DNA of 64,000 nucleotides. It comes from Chryseobacterium camelliae (GTDB lineage Bacteria > Bacteroidota > Bacteroidia > Flavobacteriales > Weeksellaceae). Numbering within the stretch: the first letter of the stretch is position 1; every line of letters starts with the position of its first letter. The position numbers and the translations under genes are program-made. This document shows, one piece after another, positions 41,195-49,025 of the stretch. The notes below the pieces were generated by a model that was not told the DNA's origin, made no database searches, and saw only the letters and a program-made list of their open reading frames with translations. The stretch lies in the NCBI RefSeq assembly GCF_002770595.1, contig NZ_CP022986.1, positions 1,426,001 to 1,490,000 on the forward strand. Reading direction: 5' to 3'.

Positions 41195-42838
41195 TTAATC
41201 CTGCTCTGCATTTTTCTTTCTGAACAGCTTCACAAAATATTCCCATCCGAAGAACAGGATCAGGATCATGGCTGCAATCCACCAGTAAGAGGCTTTATTG
41301 GATTCGCCGGTGTTCGTAGCTTTGAACATCCTGTCCCAACGGACTTTAAACGGAGCCTGATACGAGGAACTGTTATCTTTGAACGCTCCCTGTAAGCTCA
41401 TCCAGGTAAACATTGGTTTTCCTACGATGTTTTCTTCCGGAACAAAACCAAAGAACCTGGCATCCAGGGAAGCATCCCTGTTATCCCCGATCATCATATA
41501 GTAGTCCTGTTTGATCGTATAAGTGCTTGCAGGCTGGCCATTGATAAAAATCTGGTTCCCTTTTTCTTCAAGATGATTATGTTCATATTCAGAGATAATC
41601 CAGCGGTATTCAGGAAGGGTTTCTTTATTAACAGCCACAACGTCTCCTTTTTTAGGAATTCTAAGCGGTCCGTACCAATCCTGGTTCCAGGGCTTGTTGA
41701 TCGGGAAGATCGACTGTGTGGTATCTATTTTCTTTCTTGCTTCATCTCTGTAAAACACGGCGGCAAGTCCTTTTTCCTGAATGTCTTCCTTCATCTCAAT
41801 TACCTGAGGAAGAGCCTTGATATCTGCTGCCACTTTATCAGTAAGTCCCTGGAAACCGTAGATAAATCCTTTATCTGTCTGCTGCTCCTGAACGGGTAAA
41901 AAACCGTAAATATTGTATAGTGACGGAATATCCAGCTGGCTTCCTGTCGTTACGATATACCTGTGCTGTACTTCCTGGTCTCCCAGAACAGTTTCCGGCT
42001 TACCGTTTACAAACAGTCTTCCTGCTCTCATTTCAAAAGTATCGCCTGCTACGGCAACACATCTTTTTACATAAGGATCTTTCCTGTCTGTCGCTGTATG
42101 CACAGAATCACGCGGGTAGTTAAATACAACGATATCGTTTTTCTGCGGCTTACTGAACTGGAATATTCTCTCATAAGGCAGTTGAACCGCATCTACATAA
42201 GATTTAGGATCATCTTTAGGGTTTCCTGGCTGGCCGGTATCAAAAATAGTTCCCTGTAGGAAAGGTATTGCTACCGGACGCATGGGCAGCCTGTAGCCAT
42301 AGCTCCATTTATTAACGAAAAGGAAATCTCCAACGAGCAGTGTCCGTTCCATAGATCCCGTAGGAATCCCGAAAGGCTGGGTAACAAATACGTGGATGAT
42401 GGTGGCAAAGACCACCGCAAAAGTGATAGATCCGATAAATGAATCTTTCTTTTTGGCATTTTTCTCCTCTTCGGTAAGAAACATGTCATTCATGCTTTCA
42501 TCTTCCAGTTCCGTATCTTTGGAATAATTGACTACAGCCATATAAATGAACGGAAGAAAAACCGTCAGCAGCTGTTGTTGCGTAAGGCTTTTCCCGAATT
42601 TCTTCATAAGATAAATATGGAAAACAGACATCATGATAGGTCCTACAATAGGAAGGTAGGAAAGAAGAGCCCACCACTTAGGATGCTTGGTCTCTTTGAG
42701 GATGATGAAGTAATTATAGAACGGGACAAATGCGAAAACCGGATTGTAGCCCATTTTTTTGAACAGCTTCCATGTTGAAATTCCCATCAGAAGGGATAAA
42801 ATAACAACGTATACTGCATAAGTTAGAAAGTAATTCAT
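41195..42838 (-). CDS. lepB: signal peptidase I (large Bacteroidota form)
   Basis: At 547 residues this is about twice the usual signal peptidase. Three or four hydrophobic helices precede the catalytic region (about 1-105 and 135-152). The nucleophile is Ser162 in Pro-Thr-Gly-Ser-Met and the general base Lys258 in Tyr-Val-Lys-Arg-Cys-Val-Ala. A long insertion (about 265-400) separates it from the box Gly-Asp-Asn-Arg-Asp-Ala-Ser-Leu-Asp-Ala-Arg near 450. A last TM helix near 525 anchors the C-terminus. It cleaves Sec signal peptides. dapB lies 78 bp upstream. Confidence 0.93.
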   Translation of the reverse strand: MNYFLTYAVYVVILSLLMGISTWKLFKKMGYNPVFAFVPFYNYFIILKETKHPKWWALLSYLPIVGPIMMSVFHIYLMKKFGKSLTQQQLLTVFLPFIYMAVVNYSKDTELEDESMNDMFLTEEEKNAKKKDSFIGSITFAVVFATIIHVFVTQPFGIPTGSMERTLLVGDFLFVNKWSYGYRLPMRPVAIPFLQGTIFDTGQPGNPKDDPKSYVDAVQLPYERIFQFSKPQKNDIVVFNYPRDSVHTATDRKDPYVKRCVAVAGDTFEMRAGRLFVNGKPETVLGDQEVQHRYIVTTGSQLDIPSLYNIYGFLPVQEQQTDKGFIYGFQGLTDKVAADIKALPQVIEMKEDIQEKGLAAVFYRDEARKKIDTTQSIFPINKPWNQDWYGPLRIPKKGDVVAVNKETLPEYRWIISEYEHNHLEEKGNQIFINGQPASTYTIKQDYYMMIGDNRDASLDARFFGFVPEENIVGKPMFTWMSLQGAFKDNSSSYQAPFKVRWDRMFKATNTGESNKASYWWIAAMILILFFGWEYFVKLFRKKNAEQD

Positions 42839-42916
42839 AAATTTTTGTGCCTGTCTGTTATAATTTGTGTTAGCAACATTTATATTAGTGCAGGAATCTG
42901 ATGTTTCGTTACAGGA

Positions 42917-43618
42917 CTACAGCCCTAAAACATCTTTCATCCCGAAATTTCCTTTTTTGTCACGGATCCATTCTGCAGCGATCACCGCCCCCAAAGCGAA
43001 TCCATTTCTGCTGAATGCCGTGTGCTTGATTTCGATCTCATCCACTTCGCTTCTGTAAAACACGCTGTGTGTCCCCGGAACCTCATCTTCACGGATAGCA
43101 AAGATACCTAACTGATTGTCCTGCGTTTCCTCCAGTTTCCAGGCATCAAATTTCGGATGGTGCTGGATGATTCCTTCTGCAATAGAAATTGCAGTACCGC
43201 TGGGAGCATCTTTTTTATGGACGTGATGGATCTCTTCAAGCTGACAGGCATATTCATCCCTGTTTTTCATCAGCCCGGCCAGCTTTTCATTCAGTGCGAA
43301 GAACAGATTGACGCCAAGGCTGAAGTTGGAACCATAGAGGAATGCAGTATCATTCTGAACAGCAAGATCTTCTATTTCCTTTCTTTTTTCCAGCCAGCCG
43401 GTAGTTCCGCACACCACAGGAATCTGGTGTTCCAGACATGACTTGATATTTCCGAAAGCGGCTTCCGGAAGTGAAAACTCAATCACCACATCGGGATTGT
43501 TCAGGTTTTCAGCAGTTGGGGTTTCTTTTAGCCTGGCGACCACTTCATGTCCTCTCTGAGTGGCAATCTCATCTATGATTCTGCCCATCTTACCATATCC
43601 AACTAATGCTATTCTCAT
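42917..43618 (-). CDS. dapB: 4-hydroxy-tetrahydrodipicolinate reductase
   Basis: The 233-residue enzyme has the nucleotide-binding Gly-Tyr-Gly-Lys-Met-Gly at 7-12, Cys-Gly-Thr-Thr-Gly-Trp near 69-74, and the active-site block Glu-x-His-His-x-x-Lys-Lys-Asp-Ala-Pro-Ser-Gly-Thr-Ala. It catalyses the second step of the diaminopimelate/lysine branch, feeding peptidoglycan. Somewhat short compared with the 270-residue E. coli form, as usual in Bacteroidota. Confidence 0.95.
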   Translation of the reverse strand: MRIALVGYGKMGRIIDEIATQRGHEVVARLKETPTAENLNNPDVVIEFSLPEAAFGNIKSCLEHQIPVVCGTTGWLEKRKEIEDLAVQNDTAFLYGSNFSLGVNLFFALNEKLAGLMKNRDEYACQLEEIHHVHKKDAPSGTAISIAEGIIQHHPKFDAWKLEETQDNQLGIFAIREDEVPGTHSVFYRSEVDEIEIKHTAFSRNGFALGAVIAAEWIRDKKGNFGMKDVLGL

Positions 43619-43659
43619 TGTCCTATTATTTTTAACAGGCCGTTATTATCACCACGGCC

Positions 43660-44301
43660 TTAAAATCTGTAACTTAAACTTATTCCTGTTTTAGGAGGAT
43701 TTATTCCGTACTGGTCCTGGATTACTGCCGGATTGAAAGTAAGGTCCGGATCATGGCGGCTTTCATATAAATGGGAATCTACCACTGCATCCACAATATT
43801 GAGGATGTAAATAAGCCCTGAAATGGCAATGGCATAATCGCGTTGTCTTTTTGCTCTGTCCTGCGCATTTCCCAAGGCTACTTTATCCAGCCACGGATGT
43901 TCATCCACAAACTGATTAGGCGTACCGTTCAGCTTGGCAATATAATACTCACGGTATTTACGGTATTGCTTATCATTCCATACCGCGATTCCTACTCCGG
44001 TTCCTACAGCCCCCCATACGATAGGGATTTTCCAGTATTTTTTATTGTAAAACTGGCCCAGTCCGGGAAGTACGGCGGAATACAGGCCCGCTTTGGTAGG
44101 ATTAAGCTTCATGGTCTTGCGGGTAGGACCATTGGCATTTTCAAGGTCAGCCACTACAGCTGATTCTGTTTTTGTATTATTTCTTTCAACCGATACGCTG
44201 TCCTTCGGATGGTATTCCACCCGGATGGTATCATTGGGCCTCACCTGGGCATAGCCCAGCGCAGACAGATACAGGAAGAATATTAAGAGTGTTTTATTCA
44301 T
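43660..44301 (-). CDS. DUF5683 domain-containing membrane protein
   Basis: A 213-residue protein with a signal-like N-terminus (Leu-Gly-Tyr-Ala-Gln near 19) and the DUF5683 core: Lys-Ala-Gly-Leu-Tyr-Ser-Ala-Val-Leu-Pro-Gly-Leu-Gly-Gln-Phe-Tyr-Asn-Lys-Lys-Tyr near 70-89, then a hydrophobic segment and Gln-Arg-Asp-Tyr-Ala near 157. Function unknown. Its ATG directly follows the parB stop codon and dapB lies 41 bp further on. Confidence 0.85.
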   Translation of the reverse strand: MNKTLLIFFLYLSALGYAQVRPNDTIRVEYHPKDSVSVERNNTKTESAVVADLENANGPTRKTMKLNPTKAGLYSAVLPGLGQFYNKKYWKIPIVWGAVGTGVGIAVWNDKQYRKYREYYIAKLNGTPNQFVDEHPWLDKVALGNAQDRAKRQRDYAIAISGLIYILNIVDAVVDSHLYESRHDPDLTFNPAVIQDQYGINPPKTGISLSYRF

Positions 44302-45195
44302 TTATTTGATATGGGACAGAATATAATCCAGTTCTTCCTGATTTTTAAAGTCCAGAACTATTTTCCCTTTTTTACCGTTTCCGGCTGTTTTGATCTCCAC
44401 TTTTACATCGAGAAGGTCGGCAATGGCTTTTTCAGCCCTTTTAAAATGATTGGGCAGTTCAGCTTTTGCCGCTTTCCTGGCCGCCGGTGACTTAGGATTT
44501 TTCAGTATGGCCGCAGCCTGTTCAGACTGTCGTACATTCAGGTGTTCCTTGATGATTTTCTCGAACAGGATCTGCTGAAGTTCTTCATTGTCCAGGCTGA
44601 TGATCGCCCGGCCATGCCCGGCAGAGATCTCCCCGCTTCTGATGGCGTTCTGGATATCCGGGCTTAGCCTTAAAAGCCTGATGGAATTGGTAATGGTACT
44701 TCTGTCCTTTCCTACTCTCTGGCTCAGGTTTTCCTGCGTAAGACCGATTTCATCCATTAATCTCTGATAGGTCAGAGCAATTTCCACGGCATCAAGGTCT
44801 TCCCTCTGGATATTTTCCACCAGGGCCATTTCAAGCAGCTCCTGATCGTTTACCAGTCGGATGTAGGCAGGAATCGTGGCCAGGCCTGCCATTTTACTGG
44901 CCCTGTACCTCCTTTCCCCGGATATGATTTCAAACTTTTCACCGTCCTTTCTCAGGGTAACCGGCTGGATAACGCCTAAATTTTTGATCGACTGCGCCAG
45001 TTCGTTCAGTGCTTTTTCGTCAAAATAGGTCCTTGGCTGAGTGGGATTCGGATAGATATCCTCAACAGCTACTTCTACAATATTCCCTACAAACTTGTCG
45101 GCACCTTCGTCGGTTGCTGAGTTGATCGTCGCTTTGGATTCAGCACTAAGAATAGCACCCAAACCACGCCCCATCGCTCTTTTTTTGTCCTTCAT
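44302..45195 (-). CDS. parB: chromosome partitioning protein ParB
   Basis: The 297-residue protein has an N-terminal ParA-stimulating peptide (Gly-Arg-Gly-Leu-Gly-Ala-Ile-Leu at 9-16), a ParB/Noc CTP-binding domain (about 45-135) with Ile-Ser-Gly-Glu-Arg-Arg-Tyr-Arg-Ala, a helix-turn-helix (about 150-190) with Arg-Val-Gly-Lys-Asp-Arg-Ser-Thr-Ile, and a C-terminal dimerisation part (about 245-297). It binds parS sites and spreads to load the segregation machinery. No convincing parS was found in this window. Confidence 0.95.
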   Translation of the reverse strand: MKDKKRAMGRGLGAILSAESKATINSATDEGADKFVGNIVEVAVEDIYPNPTQPRTYFDEKALNELAQSIKNLGVIQPVTLRKDGEKFEIISGERRYRASKMAGLATIPAYIRLVNDQELLEMALVENIQREDLDAVEIALTYQRLMDEIGLTQENLSQRVGKDRSTITNSIRLLRLSPDIQNAIRSGEISAGHGRAIISLDNEELQQILFEKIIKEHLNVRQSEQAAAILKNPKSPAARKAAKAELPNHFKRAEKAIADLLDVKVEIKTAGNGKKGKIVLDFKNQEELDYILSHIK

Positions 45196-45234
45196 AGTAT
45201 ATGTAAAGCTATAGCGTTCGCTATCAGCTGTTTA

Positions 45235-46008
45235 TTAATTCTTTACTAAATTTTCGTTTTTCAGCAGCACTTCTTCCGCCAGCTGAATGTACTGAATGGC
45301 ACCTTTGCTTTCCGCATCATAATTCAGAATGCTCTCTCCGAAACTCGGTGCTTCGCTCAGCCTTACATTCCTGCTGATGATGGTTTCAAAAACCATTTCA
45401 GGGAAGTGGGCATTAACTTCTTCCACCACCTGGTTGGACAGCCTTAACCTTCCGTCGTACATGGTGAGCAGCAAGCCTTCGATATCAAGATCCTTGTTGT
45501 GGATTTTCTGAACATTCTTAATGGTATTCAACAGTTTACCCAGTCCTTCCAAGGCGAAATATTCACACTGGATCGGGATGATTACGGAATCAGCCGCAGT
45601 AAGGGCGTTAACAGTAATCAGACCTAAGCTCGGTGCACAGTCGATGATGATATAGTCATAATCATCACGAACGGTCTGCAATGCTTTCTTAAGCATATAT
45701 TCCCGGTCTTCTTTGTCTACCAGCTCAATCTCTGCTGCAACCAGGTCAATATGCGACGGCACGATGTCCAGATTCGGAGTTGCGGTTCTTTTGATGCAGG
45801 TCCTAGTATCCACACTATGCTCCAGAAGATTATAGGTTGAATACTGAACGTCATCCACTCCCAGTCCGGAAGTTGCATTTGCCTGAGGATCAGCATCAAT
45901 AATTAAAATTTTCTTTTCCAACACCCCTAATGCCGCAGCCAGGTTAACAGCTGTGGTTGTCTTCCCGACTCCTCCTTTCTGATTAGCGATCCCTATGATT
46001 TTTGCCAT
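45235..46008 (-). CDS. parA: chromosome partitioning ATPase ParA
   Basis: From the start at 46008 (Met-Ala-Lys-Ile-Ile-Gly) the protein has 257 residues with deviant Walker A Lys-Gly-Gly-Val-Gly-Lys-Thr at 11-17, Walker A' Asp-Ala-Asp-Pro-Gln-Ala-Asn and Walker B Ile-Ile-Asp-Cys-Ala-Pro-Ser. The frame stays open to 46155, but ParA proteins start right before the Walker motif, so the shorter form is preferred. It drives origin segregation with ParB, 39 bp downstream. It heads the train parA-parB-DUF5683-dapB-lepB-wbqC-subtilase. Confidence 0.95.
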   Translation of the reverse strand: MAKIIGIANQKGGVGKTTTAVNLAAALGVLEKKILIIDADPQANATSGLGVDDVQYSTYNLLEHSVDTRTCIKRTATPNLDIVPSHIDLVAAEIELVDKEDREYMLKKALQTVRDDYDYIIIDCAPSLGLITVNALTAADSVIIPIQCEYFALEGLGKLLNTIKNVQKIHNKDLDIEGLLLTMYDGRLRLSNQVVEEVNAHFPEMVFETIISRNVRLSEAPSFGESILNYDAESKGAIQYIQLAEEVLLKNENLVKN

Positions 46009-46118
46009 TATTAGAACTTTAAGGCTCAAAAATACACTTTTTTCTTTGCTCCTCGTGAACGATGAAAACGAAAAATGAGTTAAAATATTGTTAATAAGCC
46101 TTTTAGCCCTAAAAAAAA

Positions 46119-46148
46119 TTATCCACAAAAAAAATTCTTTGTGGATAA
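46119..46148. terminator. tonB terminator built from two perfect DnaA boxes
   Basis: TTATCCACAAA (46119-46129) and TTTGTGGATAA (46138-46148) are exact complements around an eight-base loop. On the minus strand a run of eight Ts follows, so it can terminate tonB. Each arm contains the 9-bp DnaA-box consensus TTATCCACA. It lies between tonB and parA. Confidence 0.6.
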
Positions 46149-46170
46149 GTATCAAGATTGGTCTGGAGTG

Positions 46171-47004
46171 TTAATTTTCAAACTTCATAGAAATTGGGAA
46201 TTTAAAATAGCTTCTTACCGCCTGGCCTTTTACTTTGGCCGGAATCCATTTTCCTTTGATGTTTTTGATGGTTCTTAATGCTTCACTGTTGAAATCAGCA
46301 TTTTTACCGTCTGCTTTGATGGCGGAGATAGATCCGTCACGTTCCACAATAAATGTAATCATGGTTTTTACGACACCATCTGAATCGATGCCAGAACCAT
46401 CGAAGTTATTTAATACTTTATTCCTGAAAGAATCGATGCCGCCAGGGAAGCTCGCCTCCACATCAACAACAGTAGAAACCGCATTTGGGTCTGCTTTTTC
46501 AGGCACGGGAGTGGTTGCTGTCGGAATGGAAACAGGTCCAGTATTGATGGCCGGAGCCTGCGGCACATAGGTATTTGCCGGAGCGGTTTCACCATCGCTG
46601 TTATTTCTGGTTCCCGCAACCGCGCCTTCAATCTTTTCAACCACTTTTTCTTTGGTTAGATTAGCTTTAGGCTCCGGTATTGTTTCATCAAAGGTTTTAA
46701 CTTTCTTTTGCTGAGCGGCTGGAGGAGTCGGTTTTACAGGGACAACAACTTCATGTTCAGGTATATCTTTAAAAACAAACGGTCCCGGATCAGGAGTTTC
46801 TATACTCACTTCTGTTGTCTTAAAAGCTGAAACAATCAATGGTGTAATTGAAATCGCAGCCAGTAAACTCACGCCCACAAAAAGCGCTTTGGTTAATATT
46901 CTGTCGGATTCATTTCTTAATACATACGCACCATATTCTTTATTACGGTGTTCAAAGAGCAGTTCATTAAAACGGGACTCTTCATTTTTAAACGGGTTTT
47001 TCAT
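46171..47004 (-). CDS. energy transducer TonB
   Basis: A 277-residue protein from Met at 47004 (an ATG four codons upstream at 47016 is also possible). It has a cytosolic N-terminus with Glu-His-Arg-Asn-Lys-Glu-Tyr-Gly-Ala-Tyr, a single membrane helix (about 41-60), a Pro/Lys/Glu-rich periplasmic linker (75-180) and a C-terminal TonB domain (about 185-277) with Phe-Pro-Gly-Gly and Gly-Lys-Trp-Ile-Pro-Ala-Lys-Val-Lys-Gly-Gln-Ala-Val. It transmits proton-motive force to outer-membrane receptors. ExbB/ExbD genes are not adjacent. Confidence 0.92.
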   Translation of the reverse strand: MKNPFKNEESRFNELLFEHRNKEYGAYVLRNESDRILTKALFVGVSLLAAISITPLIVSAFKTTEVSIETPDPGPFVFKDIPEHEVVVPVKPTPPAAQQKKVKTFDETIPEPKANLTKEKVVEKIEGAVAGTRNNSDGETAPANTYVPQAPAINTGPVSIPTATTPVPEKADPNAVSTVVDVEASFPGGIDSFRNKVLNNFDGSGIDSDGVVKTMITFIVERDGSISAIKADGKNADFNSEALRTIKNIKGKWIPAKVKGQAVRSYFKFPISMKFEN

Positions 47005-47030
47005 CACAATAAACATTTAGATGGGTTACA

Positions 47031-47038
47031 CAAAATTA
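47031..47038 (-). promoter_or_regulatory. -7 promoter element of tonB
   Basis: TAATTTTG on the minus strand, 14 bp before 47016 or 26 bp before 47004. The longer spacing fits other promoters here better and favours the 47004 start. Confidence 0.45.
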
Positions 47039-47213
47039 TCAACTTATCACAGGTTATTCAATAACATAATTAAAGCATCAAAACATAAGCCAATATATTA
47101 ATAAAAACTCAACAAAATCACACATTGAAGCCGAAGTATTAAATTTAACTATGCTTTAAATAATATTGTTTTATGGTATGATGAAAAAATATCACCTGTC
47201 GTGGTAAATAAAA

Positions 47214-47237
47214 AGAGACTGTCCGATGACAGTCTCT
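47214..47237 (-). terminator. intrinsic terminator after purA
   Basis: A 10-bp perfect stem (AGAGACTGTC / GACAGTCTCT) with a four-base loop and a T-rich tail on the minus strand. Confidence 0.8.
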
Positions 47238-47263
47238 GTAGTATGATTAAGATGGATATCCTG

Positions 47264-48550
47264 TTAGAATAGTTCCTTTCTGATGATGTTCTGGCTTCTT
47301 TCAGGACCCACAGAAACTAAGTACACATTGATACCCAGATATTTTTCAATAAACTCGATGTATTTCTGAGCCGTGTCCGGAAGCTCATCGTAGCTTCTTA
47401 CTTTGGTAAGATCTTCAGTCCAGCCCGGAAGATCCTGGTAGATCGGTTCGTAGTTGTATAATTTTTCAGTAGAAGAAGTAAAATAGTCGATGATTTTGCC
47501 ATCTTCAGTTTTGTAATGCGTAACGATCTTCAGGTTTTCGATCCCGGTAAGGACATCCAGTTTGGTAATCACCAAGTTGTTGATCCCGTTGATCATGCAG
47601 GCATGTTTCAGGGAAACCAGGTCTAACCATCCTGTTCTTCTCGGTCTTCCGGTCGTTGCGCCGAATTCGCCTCCGATCTGCCTGATGCTTTCCCCAAGCT
47701 CATTATCCAATTCAGAAGGGAACGGACCGTTTCCTACTCTTGTACAGTAAGCTTTGGCCACCCCGATCAGGTTTTGAAGGGAAGTAGGAGGAACTCCTGC
47801 TCCCGTGCACACTCCTCCGGTAGACGGAGAAGATGACGTTACGTAAGGATAGGTTCCGAAGTCAATGTCCAGCATCAGGGCCTGAGCACCTTCAAACAGA
47901 ACATTCTTACCTTCCTGGATCGCCTGGTTCAGTTCCAGTTCGGTATCTACGATCCTGTCCTGAAGCAGTTTCCCGATTTCAAGGAATTCATTATAGATCT
48001 CTTCAACATCCAAAACCGGCTTTCCGTAGTATTTTTCAAACAGGGAATTTTTAACCTTCAGGTTTTTCTCTATTTTATCTCTTAAAATTTCAGGGTTCAG
48101 AAGATCGATCATCCTGATGCCCACTCTTGCAATTTTGTCTTCGTAGCAAGGTCCAATCCCTTTTTTGGTGGTCCCGATCTGCGTTCCTCCGTGCTCTTCC
48201 TCACGGTAGGTATCCAGAAGAATGTGGTATGGCATGATGACATGTGCTCTTCTGCTGATGAAAATGTGGTCTGTTTTCAGGCCTTTGCTTTCGATCTGAT
48301 TTACCTCCTTAATGAAAGATTTAGGATTTACCACCACTCCATTGGCAATGATGCATTTCCCTTTGCACTGAAGGACTCCGGACGGAAGAAGGTGCAACAC
48401 AAATTTTTCATCGCCCACATATACCGTGTGACCTGCGTTGTCTCCACCCTGGAAGCGCACCACATAATCTGATTTGGCCGATAAAACATCCGTGATTTTT
48501 CCTTTCCCTTCATCTCCGTACTGAAGACCTACAACTACGTAAGTTGACAT
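47264..48550 (-). CDS. purA: adenylosuccinate synthase
   Basis: The 428-residue enzyme has the GTP/IMP motif Gln-Tyr-Gly-Asp-Glu-Gly-Lys-Gly-Lys at 9-17, Gly-Gly-Asp-Asn-Ala-Gly-His-Thr near 35-42, Gly-Ile-Gly-Pro near 131 and Thr-Gly-Arg-Pro-Arg-Arg-Thr-Gly-Trp near 299. It links IMP to aspartate in AMP synthesis. Monocistronic, with full promoter and terminator. Confidence 0.97.
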   Translation of the reverse strand: MSTYVVVGLQYGDEGKGKITDVLSAKSDYVVRFQGGDNAGHTVYVGDEKFVLHLLPSGVLQCKGKCIIANGVVVNPKSFIKEVNQIESKGLKTDHIFISRRAHVIMPYHILLDTYREEEHGGTQIGTTKKGIGPCYEDKIARVGIRMIDLLNPEILRDKIEKNLKVKNSLFEKYYGKPVLDVEEIYNEFLEIGKLLQDRIVDTELELNQAIQEGKNVLFEGAQALMLDIDFGTYPYVTSSSPSTGGVCTGAGVPPTSLQNLIGVAKAYCTRVGNGPFPSELDNELGESIRQIGGEFGATTGRPRRTGWLDLVSLKHACMINGINNLVITKLDVLTGIENLKIVTHYKTEDGKIIDYFTSSTEKLYNYEPIYQDLPGWTEDLTKVRSYDELPDTAQKYIEFIEKYLGINVYLVSVGPERSQNIIRKELF

Positions 48551-48575
48551 ATTTTACTTTTATTTTAGATTCATG

Positions 48576-48607
48576 CAAAATTACTTTTAAAAAATTGTGT
48601 GGGCAAA
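48576..48607 (-). promoter_or_regulatory. full consensus promoter of purA
   Basis: TTTG (48604-48607), 20 bp, TAATTTTG (48576-48583) on the minus strand, with a 25-bp space to the ATG at 48550. Confidence 0.75.
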
Positions 48608-48787
48608 TTTGAGGGGGAATTTATTTTGGATGAAATAAAAATCATTATTTGATAACTTCATGCTGTTAAATCAATTGTGATTACTGTTAAGAATTGATAT
48701 GTTTAAATTAAAAGTAAAAACCATGACCTAAAAGGTATTCACTTTACCAGGTGGTCATCAAATAATTCCATAATGTCATAGATAAAA

Positions 48788-48977
48788 GCAGATAAATATT
48801 CGTCTGCAATTGAAGTAGCAAGGGCGACTTCATAAAGATATCAAAGATGAAGGATCTAAAAAATCGGAATTGATTCGAGAACTGGACAGGCAAAAAAATC
48901 AGGATTTATTAAAAATTTCGACTATTAAAGAACTTCTGAAGATGCTTTATCAAAAATATTCCGGTGACCTATGGTGA
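48788..48977 (+). pseudogene. degraded small gene with a frameshift
   Basis: Two plus-strand frames join into a plausible protein: one ends at TAA 48833-48835 after Ala-Ile-Glu-Val-Ala-Arg-Ala, the other runs from 48819 to TGA at 48977 with Lys-Asp-Glu-Gly-Ser-Lys-Lys-Ser-Glu-Leu-Ile-Arg-Glu-Leu and Ile-Lys-Glu-Leu-Leu-Lys-Met-Leu-Tyr. A further TAG precedes the first. The helical, charged sequence may be a small DNA-binding or antitoxin-like protein that decayed. The rest of the gap 48551-49025 holds the purA promoter and the ABC-F terminator. Confidence 0.35.
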
Positions 48978-48988
48978 TCTATAAACAA

Positions 48989-49020
48989 AACCTAACGGGT
49001 TTTTAAAAACCCATTAGGTT
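48989..49020 (-). terminator. terminator after the ABC-F gene
   Basis: A 32-bp near-perfect palindrome (AACCTAAcGGGTTTTT and its complement with one C-A mismatch), ending six bases before the ABC-F stop codon, T-rich on both sides. Confidence 0.7.
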
Positions 49021-49025
49021 TAAAA

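Noticed and set aside
46045..46065. Possible parS-like sequence (CTCCTCGTGAAC) upstream of parA
   Set aside because: Only one half resembles the parS dyad; the required symmetric TTNCACGTGNAA is not present.
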